Positions 1-6,427 of a stretch of 9,515 bases of DNA are shown here, one piece after another. A program made the position numbers and the translations under genes. Location of the stretch: assembly GCA_019415505.1 (NCBI GenBank), contig DXZC01000082.1:1-9515 (forward strand), in the 5' to 3' direction. Positions within the stretch are counted from its first letter, which is position 1. Every line of letters begins with the position of its first letter. Below the pieces are notes generated by a model. It was given only the letters and a program-made list of their open reading frames with translations, did no database searches and had not been told where the DNA came from. Source of the DNA: Peptococcaceae bacterium (GTDB lineage Bacteria; Bacillota; Dehalobacteriia; UBA7702).

Positions 1-417
1 ACCCATGCCGTAGCGGATTTTGGTTACATCTAGTTTACAAACGAACTTCGCGCCCAGGAACGAACCTATGCTAGAGGCCACAACCAGGCAAATTAAAGTA
101 ACAATGTCCACTTCTACCGAGGTTATGAAGAGAAGGGTCCCGGCGCCTGTAATCGTGAGAGCACAGGTGTTAAGAGTTCCGGGAATCATCAAGTCATCGA
201 CCAGTTTGAATTTTTTAAAACAGGCTGTTTGTGGACCATAGGAACCAATACCCAGCATATCAAAAAATTCAGTAATAATGGATACGATGATCATGCCAAC
301 ATATTTGTCTTTACCTCTCAACTCGTTCTTGTGCTTTAAAATATCATTTAGGAGAATGCAGCAAGTAATAACGATAATGAGTGAGACAGCGATTTTATAA
401 CCAAGTAAGGCAGTCAT
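1..417 (-). CDS. TauE/SafE (TSUP) family membrane protein, 5' part
   Basis: This is the N-terminal 139 residues of an integral membrane protein; the rest lies beyond the left edge. The translation has a hydrophobic helix at about residues 8-24, then FFDMLGIGSYGP (51-62) and DDLMIPGTLN (74-83), followed by further hydrophobic stretches (about 86-99 and 105-123). The GIGS..P..DD..IPGTLN pattern is what I recognise from the TSUP (sulfite exporter TauE/SafE-like) family, whose members move sulfur-containing or organic anions across the cytoplasmic membrane. The substrate cannot be read from the sequence. The start is the ATG at 417-415, preceded by AAAGGAG nine bases upstream. Only 27 bp separate it from the methyltransferase gene upstream, with no terminator, so the two are probably co-transcribed. 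A transporter of a product or counter-ion of methyltransfer is plausible but is only an inference. Confidence 0.75.
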   Translation of the reverse strand, partial: MTALLGYKIAVSLIIVITCCILLNDILKHKNELRGKDKYVGMIIVSIITEFFDMLGIGSYGPQTACFKKFKLVDDLMIPGTLNTCALTITGAGTLLFITSVEVDIVTLICLVVASSIGSFLGAKFVCKLDVTKIRYGMG

Positions 418-444
418 AATCGGAATCTCCTTTTTCCATAATAA

Positions 445-1878
445 TTATGCTTTGTTTTCTATTTTCTCTACCACAGCTTCTACTGCGGCCAATCTTTCCG
501 GGCTGAGGGGAGCGGGATGATGGTTAGCCAAAATTTCTTTGGCCTTTCTGTTAGCTCTCTGGGTAAAGTCGAGTCCTTCCGCAGCCCAGTTTTCATAGAT
601 GTCTCTGTCGGACATATGGGGTTTCCACAATTCGGTGCGGAGGTGTTGCAGAGTGTGCATATGGCCGAGGAAGTTGCCTTCACCGTTAACAACTTCGTCC
701 ACCGGGTCTACAGCGCAGGTGTCGTCGTTGACTGTTTCACCTCTAATAGCGCGTTTTACCAGGGAGCTAATTTCATCGTCAATTACGAGTTTTTCAAAGG
801 AGGCAATCAATACGTTGTCCAAGGAGCCGGAGGCGCCAACTACGTCTACACCTACCATAGCAGGGATCAATGTATTGTATAAAGATTCAAAAGCGGCCTG
901 TGCATCGGGAACTTTGGCGGCGCAGGAGAAACCAGTTACAGTACTGGGCATATCGTAATAGCGCAACAGTTGAGCTGAGGCAGCGGCAGCTAAGCCCATT
1001 TCCGGTGCGGCCCATAGACCCATAGCGGTTTTCATATCCATAAAGGTAACGCGGGGGCTCATAATAACGGGGCAGCCGGGTTTATAAAGCTGGGCTACAA
1101 CTACACCTGCTAAAATTTCAGCATTGTGCATAACAACGGAGCCGATTAAGGTCATAGGGCCGGTGGCGCCCATCATGGGGCAGGGGATAATGCCCAAGGG
1201 CATACCGGAGTCAACACAGGCCAAGATGGAGTCAGCGGGATCGTCAGCATAATCCAAGGGGCTGATGGGGGATACTTCCAAATAAGCGATAGGTTTTTTT
1301 ACCAAATCTTCTTTGCTGCCCACTGCAGCTGCTAAAACTTCTACTATTTCATTGGTTTCTTCTGCGGTATGTATGCAGATACGCAAGGGCTTGGTGGTAT
1401 TTTTAACCTGGGCGGCAGTTTGTACCGCGCCGGCAGCGTGTTCAGGAATACCCTGGGCGGTGAGGCAGGAAATAATATCAGTGTTGGGGAGAGCGTCGGC
1501 AATGCGGATATAGTCTTCTAAATCTTTTAACGAGGTGTTTCTTCTTTTGCCGGTTTCAATGTCATTGATAAAGGGTACGCCAACGCAGGTATGGTTATAA
1601 GCTTTTCTTTCGCCCCACTTAACTTCGTATTTGTCGTCAAGGCCATAGATGGAGAACTTTTTCGGTGCGGTTTCCAGCGCTTTTTCGATTAACGCTTTGG
1701 TGAAACGGATTCTACCTTTGGTTTTAGCTTCGTCCTCGTAAGTTACGTTGAGACCAATGTCCTCTGAGACTTGTAGGAATCTGGCGGAGGTACATTTAAT
1801 ACCGGTCTTTTCCAACATGGCAACGCTTGCTTCGTGCATTTTTACAACATCTTCCTGGGATACATAATTGAGTTCCAT
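445..1878 (-). CDS. MttB-superfamily corrinoid methyltransferase (pyrrolysine-free type)
   Basis: A 477-residue protein of the trimethylamine methyltransferase (MttB, COG5598) superfamily. These are cytoplasmic TIM-barrel enzymes that move a methyl group from an N-methylated amine to the Co(I) corrinoid of a partner protein. Recognisable stretches include SPISPLDYADDP (203-214), CPMMGATGPMTLIGS (233-247), KVPDAQAAFE (322-331) and a C-terminal VVNGEGNFLGHMHTLQHLRTE (397-417). The gene is read without any in-frame amber and ends in TAA. It therefore belongs with the non-pyrrolysine homologues, whose characterised members (MtgB, MtpB, MtcB, MtyB) demethylate glycine betaine, proline betaine, carnitine or gamma-butyrobetaine. 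A quaternary amine substrate is likely, but which one cannot be decided here. The start ATG at 1878 has AAGGAG 11 nt upstream. The gene sits behind a sigma-54 promoter and four palindromic sites and is followed by a TSUP gene. No dedicated corrinoid protein is adjacent, so it may use MtbC or one encoded elsewhere. Confidence 0.9.
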   Translation of the reverse strand: MELNYVSQEDVVKMHEASVAMLEKTGIKCTSARFLQVSEDIGLNVTYEDEAKTKGRIRFTKALIEKALETAPKKFSIYGLDDKYEVKWGERKAYNHTCVGVPFINDIETGKRRNTSLKDLEDYIRIADALPNTDIISCLTAQGIPEHAAGAVQTAAQVKNTTKPLRICIHTAEETNEIVEVLAAAVGSKEDLVKKPIAYLEVSPISPLDYADDPADSILACVDSGMPLGIIPCPMMGATGPMTLIGSVVMHNAEILAGVVVAQLYKPGCPVIMSPRVTFMDMKTAMGLWAAPEMGLAAAASAQLLRYYDMPSTVTGFSCAAKVPDAQAAFESLYNTLIPAMVGVDVVGASGSLDNVLIASFEKLVIDDEISSLVKRAIRGETVNDDTCAVDPVDEVVNGEGNFLGHMHTLQHLRTELWKPHMSDRDIYENWAAEGLDFTQRANRKAKEILANHHPAPLSPERLAAVEAVVEKIENKA

Positions 1879-1927
1879 AATAATGATTTCTCCTTTTCTT
1901 AATAATTTTTTGTTTCTGTCTGTATTG

Positions 1928-1985
1928 TATGACTCCTCAACAAATTATAGATCCCCAACAATAATTTAAAATTGAGGGAGTCATA
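1928..1985 (-). promoter_or_regulatory. Long imperfect hairpin in the leader of the MttB-like mRNA
   Basis: The outer arms 1928-1940 and 1972-1985 pair over 13 bp with one bulged base (TATGACTCC-TCAA against its complement). An inner stem pairs 1942-1948 with 1961-1967 (AAATTAT/ATAATTT) and closes a 12-nt loop. The element lies within the predicted 143-nt leader, about 50 nt before the start codon. No poly-U tract follows it, so it is not an obvious terminator. It could be a regulatory or RNA-stabilising structure; I do not recognise a riboswitch class. Confidence 0.5.
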
Positions 1986-2031
1986 AACATTGGCAAAATA
2001 AATAATATTTCACCATTTGCTTATTCTATAT

Positions 2032-2047
2032 TGCAACAACTTTGCCA
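2032..2047 (-). promoter_or_regulatory. Sigma-54 (-24/-12) promoter of the MttB-like / TSUP operon
   Basis: On the minus strand the bases are TGGCAAAGTTGTTGCA, matching TGGCAC-N5-TTGCA with exact GG-to-GC spacing; the only departure is CA to AA after TGGCA. The -12 C is at 2033, which puts the transcription start near 2021, 143 nt before the start codon. The presence of a sigma-54 activator gene just upstream supports the call. Confidence 0.85.
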
Positions 2048-2062
2048 AAAAAAAGACATTGA

Positions 2063-2080
2063 GAAAAAATTTTTTTTGCC
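2063..2080. promoter_or_regulatory. A-tract block upstream of the sigma-54 promoter (copy 1)
   Basis: The sequence is G, six A, eight T, then GCC. Its A/T junction lies about 48 bp upstream of the predicted transcription start. The same block (G, A6, T6, GCC) recurs at 8714-8729 at the same distance from the mtbB promoter. Such A-tracts bend DNA, which could help loop the activator onto sigma-54 polymerase. That role is inferred. Confidence 0.5.
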
Positions 2081-2097
2081 CATGAATATTTTCATTT

Positions 2098-2115
2098 TAA
2101 TAACATTTGTTATTA
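2098..2115. promoter_or_regulatory. Palindromic activator site 1 of 4
   Basis: A perfect TAATAACA-TT-TGTTATTA dyad centred about 85 bp upstream of the predicted transcription start of the MttB-like operon. It is the copy closest to the promoter. The position suits an upstream activator site for the sigma-54 regulator encoded at 2444-4225. Confidence 0.7.
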
Positions 2116-2223
2116 AAACATTATGCTGCGATTTTGTTCTGTCGTGATATTAAAGCACAAAAATTTCATTTGCCTTCTGGGGGTGCTTCCGGGGCTTTAG
2201 TTTATTGCCGGCCAGCCTAAATT

Positions 2224-2241
2224 TAATAACAAATGTTATTA
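2224..2241. promoter_or_regulatory. Palindromic activator site 2 of 4
   Basis: A perfect TAATAACA-AA-TGTTATTA dyad, 126 bp from site 1 centre to centre (about 12 helical turns) and about 211 bp upstream of the predicted transcription start. The arms are identical to those of sites 1 and 3; only the two central bases differ. Confidence 0.7.
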
Positions 2242-2281
2242 CCATAAGCTATGAAAAGGTGGAAATGCCTGTATTATCAAA

Positions 2282-2299
2282 TAATAACAATTGTTATTA
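2282..2299. promoter_or_regulatory. Palindromic activator site 3 of 4, core of a 34-bp perfect palindrome
   Basis: TAATAACA-AT-TGTTATTA is fully self-complementary here. The symmetry extends outward without mismatch to 2274-2307, making a 34-bp perfect palindrome. The centre is 58 bp from site 2 and 20 bp (about two turns) from site 4, so sites 3 and 4 could hold two dimers side by side. Confidence 0.75.
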
Positions 2300-2301
2300 T
2301 T

Positions 2302-2319
2302 TGATAACATTTGTTATTA
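2302..2319. promoter_or_regulatory. Palindromic activator site 4 of 4
   Basis: TGATAACA-TT-TGTTATTA, the 18-bp dyad with one base changed in the left arm. It is centred 20 bp from site 3 and shares six bases with the outer arm of the 34-bp palindrome. It lies about 289 bp upstream of the predicted start of transcription. Confidence 0.65.
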
Positions 2320-2406
2320 AGGCTGATAAGCCCTTATTTTAACCCTGCTGACGTTGGTTTAAGCCTACAGTTTTTTGCAAAAAAGTTAGTATTTGGCATT
2401 AATTAA

Positions 2407-2435
2407 AGCTGCCGGCAGGTTAATCGCCGGCAGCT
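2407..2435 (-). terminator. Hairpin downstream of regulator 1
   Basis: A perfect 10-bp GC-rich stem (AGCTGCCGGC with its complement) around a 9-nt loop, 8 bp past the stop codon of the sigma-54 regulator. On the minus strand it is followed by TTAATTAAT rather than a clean U-run. It is therefore a plausible but not strong intrinsic terminator that separates the regulator from the MttB-like operon. Confidence 0.6.
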
Positions 2436-2443
2436 ACAAAAAG

Positions 2444-4225
2444 TTATTTATTTATTGGCACGATATTGCCTTTTTCCAGGCGGTATCCACTGCGCTTTAA
2501 TATTTTCATAATGGCAGGCTGGGTCACTCCCAGGGCCTCCGCCGCCTTATAGGAGGAGTGGTATGTTTCATAGGCTTTTTTAACCATGGACATTTCCAGC
2601 TTTTGTTTGGCTTTTTTTAGGGAAGTCAGTTCAGTGTCGGCAATATTGTCCATGGTTTCGTCGGAAATGCGGTTTACTGATTCCATAGTTATTACATCAT
2701 CATCGCTGATGATTAAAAGCCGTTCAATGGTGTGCATCAGTTCCCGTACATTGCCCGGCCATTCGTTGTTGATAAAGTGAGATAATACCGATGGGGCAAA
2801 GGTCTTGCTCTTGCCGTATCTAGCATTGTATTTTTGCAGAAACATACGGGTGAGGGGAATAATATCCTCAGTGCGCTCCCGCAACGGGGCAATATGAATG
2901 GGCATAACATTGAGCCTGTAGTAGAGGTCGCTTCTAAAGGCTCCCTCCCGAACCATGGCCTTTAAATCCCGGTTGGTGGCGGCAATAACTCGCACGTCCA
3001 CGGGAATGCGCTTTATGCCTCCCACTCGCACGATTTCCCGGTCTTGGAGAAATTCCAGTATTTTAGCTTGGAGGGATAGGGGCATTTCCCCTAATTCATC
3101 AAAAAATAGGGTGCCGCCGTCGGCCATTTCAATTTTACCCTTTTTCCCGCCTTTGCTGGCTCCGGTAAAGGCCCCGGCTTCATAACCGAAAAATTCCGAT
3201 TCCAAAAGATGTTCAGGTATCATGCCGCAGTTTATTTTTACAAAGGGTTTATCAGCTCGGCTCCCCAGTTTGTAGAGTAACTCCGCCACAACCTCCTTGC
3301 CGGCGCCGCTCTCCCCGTCAATCAGTACGGTGGCGTCGGTGGGGGCCACCTTGAGAATACTCTTTTCCACTTCCTTCATGGCCGGGCTTTCCAGTACATA
3401 GTTGTCCTGGGTGATGACCTTTTTTTTCAATTCCTCAATTACTTGCTCTTTTTGCCCTAGTTCGGTGGTCACGTCCTCTAGGTGGGTGAGTATATTGCGA
3501 ATTTCCGCCACGTCCTTGGAGGTGGCTAAGACGTTTATCAGCTTGCCGGTACGGTCATAAAGTGGTATGCCGGTGGCCACTACTGTATGGCCGGTGTGGA
3601 GCTCCATAAGCTTACTGCAAATTTCTTTGTGCTTAAAGACCTCCTTAGTTATGCTGGAGGAGATTATACCCCGTTTTTCCAGTTCTTCAGTGTGAGTGCC
3701 TATAACTTGCCCTAAGGTTATGCCGCAGACCTTTTCCGCATGGGGGTTAAGGTACTGAATAAAGCCATACTCATCGGTAATAAAGATTTCTTCGTCAATA
3801 TTGTCAATAATGCGTTTATAAAAATCAATGCGCAAATCCTGCCGGTAAACCTCGCGCCGCCAGGAGTAGCTCAGGTAATAGAGGTTCCACACATCGCTTA
3901 CTACGGCCACAGGCTCCTGATAGCTGTTGAGGACTAAGCCATATTTATTGTCATTGCCATAGCAGGCTAGGGTTGACAGCTCTTGATCCAAATAAAAAGC
4001 CATGTAGCTTAAAGATTGCACATCCTTTTCCGGGTATAACTCATCGGCGCCGCTGGTGAGAAACTTTTCCGCCAATAAGGAGCGACTGTAGACCATGAAT
4101 TCAGTAGAGTCGCCGTTGCCAAAAACAAAAAACATGGCGGGATTGGCTAAAAATGTTTCCTTGGTTAGGCAAGTATCGTCCTTGTACCAGGCGCATTTCC
4201 AGTAATTAAGTTCGGAAATTTTCAC
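2444..4225 (-). CDS. PAS-domain sigma-54-dependent transcriptional activator (regulator 1)
   Basis: A 593-residue enhancer-binding protein. Residues 1 to about 130 form a domain I do not recognise, probably the signal-sensing part. A PAS domain spans roughly 132-245, followed by a charged linker likely to be coiled coil (about 245-272). The AAA+ sigma-54 interaction domain has Walker A GESGAGKE (304-311), the sigma-54-contacting loop GAFTGA (351-356), Walker B GGTLFFDE (370-377) and the arginine-finger region FRSDLYYRL (430-438). A Fis/TyrR-like helix-turn-helix, YKAAEALGVTQPAIMKILKR, lies near 559-578. An ATP-driven activator of sigma-54 polymerase is certain from these motifs; the effector is unknown. 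I chose the GTG at 4225 because GAGGTGAT (4230-4237) is well spaced for it. An alternative GTG at 4234 lies inside that ribosome site. The gene precedes the four-palindrome region and MttB-like operon, its probable target. Confidence 0.92.
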   Translation of the reverse strand: MKISELNYWKCAWYKDDTCLTKETFLANPAMFFVFGNGDSTEFMVYSRSLLAEKFLTSGADELYPEKDVQSLSYMAFYLDQELSTLACYGNDNKYGLVLNSYQEPVAVVSDVWNLYYLSYSWRREVYRQDLRIDFYKRIIDNIDEEIFITDEYGFIQYLNPHAEKVCGITLGQVIGTHTEELEKRGIISSSITKEVFKHKEICSKLMELHTGHTVVATGIPLYDRTGKLINVLATSKDVAEIRNILTHLEDVTTELGQKEQVIEELKKKVITQDNYVLESPAMKEVEKSILKVAPTDATVLIDGESGAGKEVVAELLYKLGSRADKPFVKINCGMIPEHLLESEFFGYEAGAFTGASKGGKKGKIEMADGGTLFFDELGEMPLSLQAKILEFLQDREIVRVGGIKRIPVDVRVIAATNRDLKAMVREGAFRSDLYYRLNVMPIHIAPLRERTEDIIPLTRMFLQKYNARYGKSKTFAPSVLSHFINNEWPGNVRELMHTIERLLIISDDDVITMESVNRISDETMDNIADTELTSLKKAKQKLEMSMVKKAYETYHSSYKAAEALGVTQPAIMKILKRSGYRLEKGNIVPINK

Positions 4226-4229
4226 GGAT

Positions 4230-4237
4230 ATCACCTC
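4230..4237 (-). promoter_or_regulatory. Ribosome binding site deciding the GTG start of regulator 1
   Basis: GAGGTGAT on the minus strand is an extended match to the 16S rRNA tail. It ends 4 nt before the GTG at 4225, which places GAGG eight bases from the start. The longer reading frame would start at the GTG contained in this very motif, so the shorter 593-aa protein is preferred. Confidence 0.75.
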
Positions 4238-4280
4238 AATTAAGCAAGGGTTTAGTTATCTAGTAGCATTTTAGTGTGAA

Positions 4281-4314
4281 AAAGGGAAAAAGCCTACCGT
4301 GGCTTTTTCCCTTT
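4281..4314 (-). terminator. Terminator downstream of the BCCT transporter gene
   Basis: A perfect 14-bp stem (AAAGGGAAAAAGCC with its complement) around a 6-nt loop, followed on the minus strand by TTCAC after the T-rich 3' arm. It sits between the transporter stop (4430) and regulator 1 (4225), so it should end the transporter transcript before the regulator gene. The 115 bp from 4315 to 4429 show nothing else I can name. Confidence 0.75.
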
Positions 4315-4429
4315 ACACGGTTATTTAACAATTCTACGGATAATCCCTGTTTCCTGCTCGGTTAATTTTGCCTGGTCTAGCTTATATTACCATAACAGGC
4401 GTTAAAAATTATGTTAAGCGAGCAATTAA

Positions 4430-6058
4430 TTAGCCGTTCAGTCCGGTATCTTCTCTCTTTTGCCGAATTTTTTCCTTGAGTTGGTCGTCCATATATTCCT
4501 GGGCTATTTCGTCTCTGGTTTTGTGGCCATAATCCTCTCTCAACCATTTAACGCAGGAAATCATGGCAAAGATAATCGTTACGGAGACGGGAATCGCCGT
4601 CAAAATCAACATGGCTTGTAGACCGCCTAGCGGTACGCCGCCTTCAATGAACTGCCCGGCATAGAGGAGACAGAGCGGGGCAATGCAGAGCATAATAGCC
4701 CAGAACAGGCGCAAATTTTTGGAGGGGTCGTCGTTGGCGGTTAAGCCTCTGGTGGAGGCTGCTGCCAAGGTATAGGCCGCCGAATCCATGGTGGTCACTA
4801 AGAGCAGGAAGCCGGTGAGGAACCAGAGCCCCAGAATCGGCAGGCCGGCTGGGAGCGAGAGCACAATTTGCGAGATTGTTTGGTTGGCGCCGCTGGCAAC
4901 CATAATGCCCATAATGTCCAAGGTTTTAGTCAGGTAGGCGTGGAGCCCGTAGTTGGAAATAGCGCCAAAGAACAGGAAAGAGCCAATGCTGCCGGCAATG
5001 ATGACCATGCCTATAATGGAGCGTATGCTTCTGCCGCGGGATATTTTGGCAATAAATATCCAGTTCCAGGGAGCGAGGCCAATCCACCAGGCCCAGTAGA
5101 AGCAGGTCCAGTCTTGGGGAAAGGTGCCGCCTCTCACCGGGTCAAGGTAAGTGCTCATAACGATGAATTTATCTGTCATGATACCTAATGATTGCACGAA
5201 ATTTTCCAGGATAAAGAAGGGGCAAACCAAGATGAAGAACAAGCCCACTAATAATAGGGCCAAATAGGTTGTGCCCCGGGATACTTTCTGCATGCCCTTC
5301 TCCAGACCAATATAAGTGCTGGAGCCAAACACCACGGTAATTACTAATACCAGGATGGCGTAAACAATAAAGTTTTCCGAAACGCCAAAGAGATTAGCTA
5401 AATTGTTGGCCAACATGGGAATGCCTGTGCCGTAGGAAATGGTTAGGCCGCCTAAAATACCAAAAATAAATATGATGTTTATTATTTTACCCAGGGGGCC
5501 GAATACTCGGTCGCCTAAAACCCCTTCACAGGCCACTTGCAGGCTCAGGTCGTTTTTCCTTCTTACATAGTAACGGTAAGCCAAGGGAATAGCGCCTACG
5601 GCGTAAACGCTCCAAGCTGGAATACCCCAGTGGAAAAAGCTGTAAGCTACGGATATTTCCGCCGCTTCATCGCTAAGGGCTTCAAGGCCTAAGGGCGGCG
5701 CCTGAACATAATAAACCCACTCAATGGCGGACCAATATAATATGCTGGTACCCATGGCGGCGCAAAATATCATAGCTATCCAGCTAAATTTGCTGTACTG
5801 GGGTTTTTCTTTGCCCATTTTAATACTGCCGTATTTGGATAAGGCCAAATATATGTTAAATACCAAGCAGCCCAGTATTAAAATGATAAAATAAAAACCT
5901 AAAATTTCTGTAGATGTAACTCTGGCGCTAACTAATGCGTCTGTGGTTTTAACAGGTGATGCTATTGTCGCAATGGTCAAAATTGCCAGTAATGCGAGAC
6001 TGGTAATTACTGATACTTTGTCTACAGGTTTTTTCTGATTTAGTTTTTCTGTACTCAT
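4430..6058 (-). CDS. BCCT-family (betaine/carnitine/choline) transporter
   Basis: A 542-residue cytoplasmic-membrane transporter with about twelve hydrophobic helices. It carries the BCCT signature WTCFYWAWW (317-325) and the following ISRGRSIR (339-346), plus GTGIP (210-214) and TTMDSAAYTLA (422-432) in place of the usual T-x-DS helix. The family imports quaternary ammonium compounds such as glycine betaine, choline and carnitine, by Na+ or H+ symport or by antiport. Here it probably supplies a methylated amine to the methyltransferases. The start is the ATG at 6058 with GGGGAGG just upstream. A frame extension to an ATG at 6097 adds 13 polar residues but has no ribosome site. It is monocistronic, with its own sigma-54 promoter and terminator. 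The substrate cannot be told from sequence alone, and import of a tertiary or secondary amine is also possible. Confidence 0.92.
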   Translation of the reverse strand: MSTEKLNQKKPVDKVSVITSLALLAILTIATIASPVKTTDALVSARVTSTEILGFYFIILILGCLVFNIYLALSKYGSIKMGKEKPQYSKFSWIAMIFCAAMGTSILYWSAIEWVYYVQAPPLGLEALSDEAAEISVAYSFFHWGIPAWSVYAVGAIPLAYRYYVRRKNDLSLQVACEGVLGDRVFGPLGKIINIIFIFGILGGLTISYGTGIPMLANNLANLFGVSENFIVYAILVLVITVVFGSSTYIGLEKGMQKVSRGTTYLALLLVGLFFILVCPFFILENFVQSLGIMTDKFIVMSTYLDPVRGGTFPQDWTCFYWAWWIGLAPWNWIFIAKISRGRSIRSIIGMVIIAGSIGSFLFFGAISNYGLHAYLTKTLDIMGIMVASGANQTISQIVLSLPAGLPILGLWFLTGFLLLVTTMDSAAYTLAAASTRGLTANDDPSKNLRLFWAIMLCIAPLCLLYAGQFIEGGVPLGGLQAMLILTAIPVSVTIIFAMISCVKWLREDYGHKTRDEIAQEYMDDQLKEKIRQKREDTGLNG

Positions 6059-6062
6059 AAAA

Positions 6063-6069
6063 CCTCCCC
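6063..6069 (-). promoter_or_regulatory. Ribosome binding site deciding the transporter start
   Basis: GGGGAGG on the minus strand ends four bases before the ATG at 6058. The upstream in-frame ATG at 6097 is preceded only by AT-rich sequence without a purine-rich site, so translation most likely begins at MSTEKL. Confidence 0.75.
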
Positions 6070-6167
6070 TTTCTGTTTTTTCATGTCTTCCATTCATTTA
6101 ATTATACTTTTGGCAATCATCTCCTTTAATTTATATTTGCCTCCATTTTTAAGTTGACAGCTTATAA

Positions 6168-6183
6168 TGCAAGAAATGTGCCA
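6168..6183 (-). promoter_or_regulatory. Sigma-54 (-24/-12) promoter of the BCCT transporter
   Basis: The minus strand reads TGGCACATTTCTTGCA, preceded by a T. Both the TGGCAC and TTGCA elements match the consensus, with correct spacing. With the -12 C at 6169, transcription should start near 6157, about 99 nt before the ATG at 6058. The transporter is thus likely co-induced with the methyltransferase genes. Confidence 0.88.
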
Positions 6184-6285
6184 ATATGTGTCGCTTGCCA
6201 TTGGAAAAAGTATTGTCAGCTTTTTTTAAGTATAACTATGTAAATATTATTAGAACGGTTTATTTGATATGCTTAAAGATAAAAG

Positions 6286-6326
6286 AAGCAAACATCCCCG
6301 AGAAGGATTCTCCGGGATGTTTGCTT
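6286..6326 (-). terminator. Terminator of the mtbB-mtbC operon
   Basis: A long hairpin: 13 paired bases (6286-6298 with 6314-6326), one C:C mismatch, then five more pairs closing a 3-nt loop. On the minus strand it is followed by CTTTTATCTTT. It lies about 100 bp past the mtbC stop and upstream of the transporter's promoter, so it separates the two transcription units. Confidence 0.85.
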
Positions 6327-6345
6327 GAATATACACTTATGCCAT

Positions 6346-6362
6346 TCTCAAGTAAATTGAGA
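6346..6362. promoter_or_regulatory. Short dyad upstream of the transporter promoter
   Basis: TCTCAA-N5-TTGAGA, centred about 197 bp upstream of the predicted transporter transcription start. The distance suits an activator site, but there is only one copy and six-base arms can arise by chance. Confidence 0.25.
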
Positions 6363-6403
6363 GTCCTAGCAAGGAAAGTAAAACTAAATACGGCAACATT
6401 CAG

Positions 6404-6423
6404 ATAGCAAACACCTGTGCTAT
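6404..6423. promoter_or_regulatory. Short dyad next to the mtbC stop codon
   Basis: ATAGCA-N8-TGCTAT, centred about 256 bp upstream of the predicted transporter transcription start. It does not resemble the dyad at 6346-6362 or the sites upstream of the methyltransferase genes. It is listed only because no better activator site was found for this promoter. Confidence 0.15.
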
Positions 6424-6427
6424 AATC

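Larger units (their letters stand above)
1879..2443. other. 565-bp regulatory intergenic region upstream of the MttB-like gene
   Basis: There is no gene here. From high to low coordinates it holds the terminator of regulator 1 (2407-2435), a T6GCA6 palindrome (2371-2384), four copies of an 18-bp palindrome between 2098 and 2319, an A-tract block (2063-2080), a sigma-54 promoter (2032-2047) and a leader with a long imperfect hairpin (1928-1985). I see nothing coding between 2116 and 2223. Confidence 0.8.
6059..6427. other. 369-bp intergenic region between mtbC and the BCCT gene
   Basis: It holds the mtbC terminator (6286-6326), the transporter's sigma-54 promoter (6168-6183) and a leader of about 99 nt. 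Two short dyads lie upstream (6346-6362 and 6404-6423). Neither palindrome type found at the other two sigma-54 promoters is present, and I see no gene. Confidence 0.75.

Noticed and set aside
1990..2010. TTGGCA on the plus strand as another sigma-54 promoter
   Set aside because: No TTGC element follows at the correct spacing, and no plus-strand gene lies downstream.
6059..6097. Longer transporter start at the ATG at 6097
   Set aside because: No ribosome site precedes it, while GGGGAGG sits in front of the ATG at 6058; the extra 13 residues are polar and unlike the family.
6094..6120. Eight-codon leader peptide upstream of the transporter (ATG at 6120)
   Set aside because: Its GGAG touches the ATG with no spacer, and the short frame shows no regulatory codon pattern.
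6416..6426. Extended -10 box TGCTATAAT on the plus strand
   Set aside because: No -35 match at 16-18 bp, and it would transcribe only antisense to mtbC.
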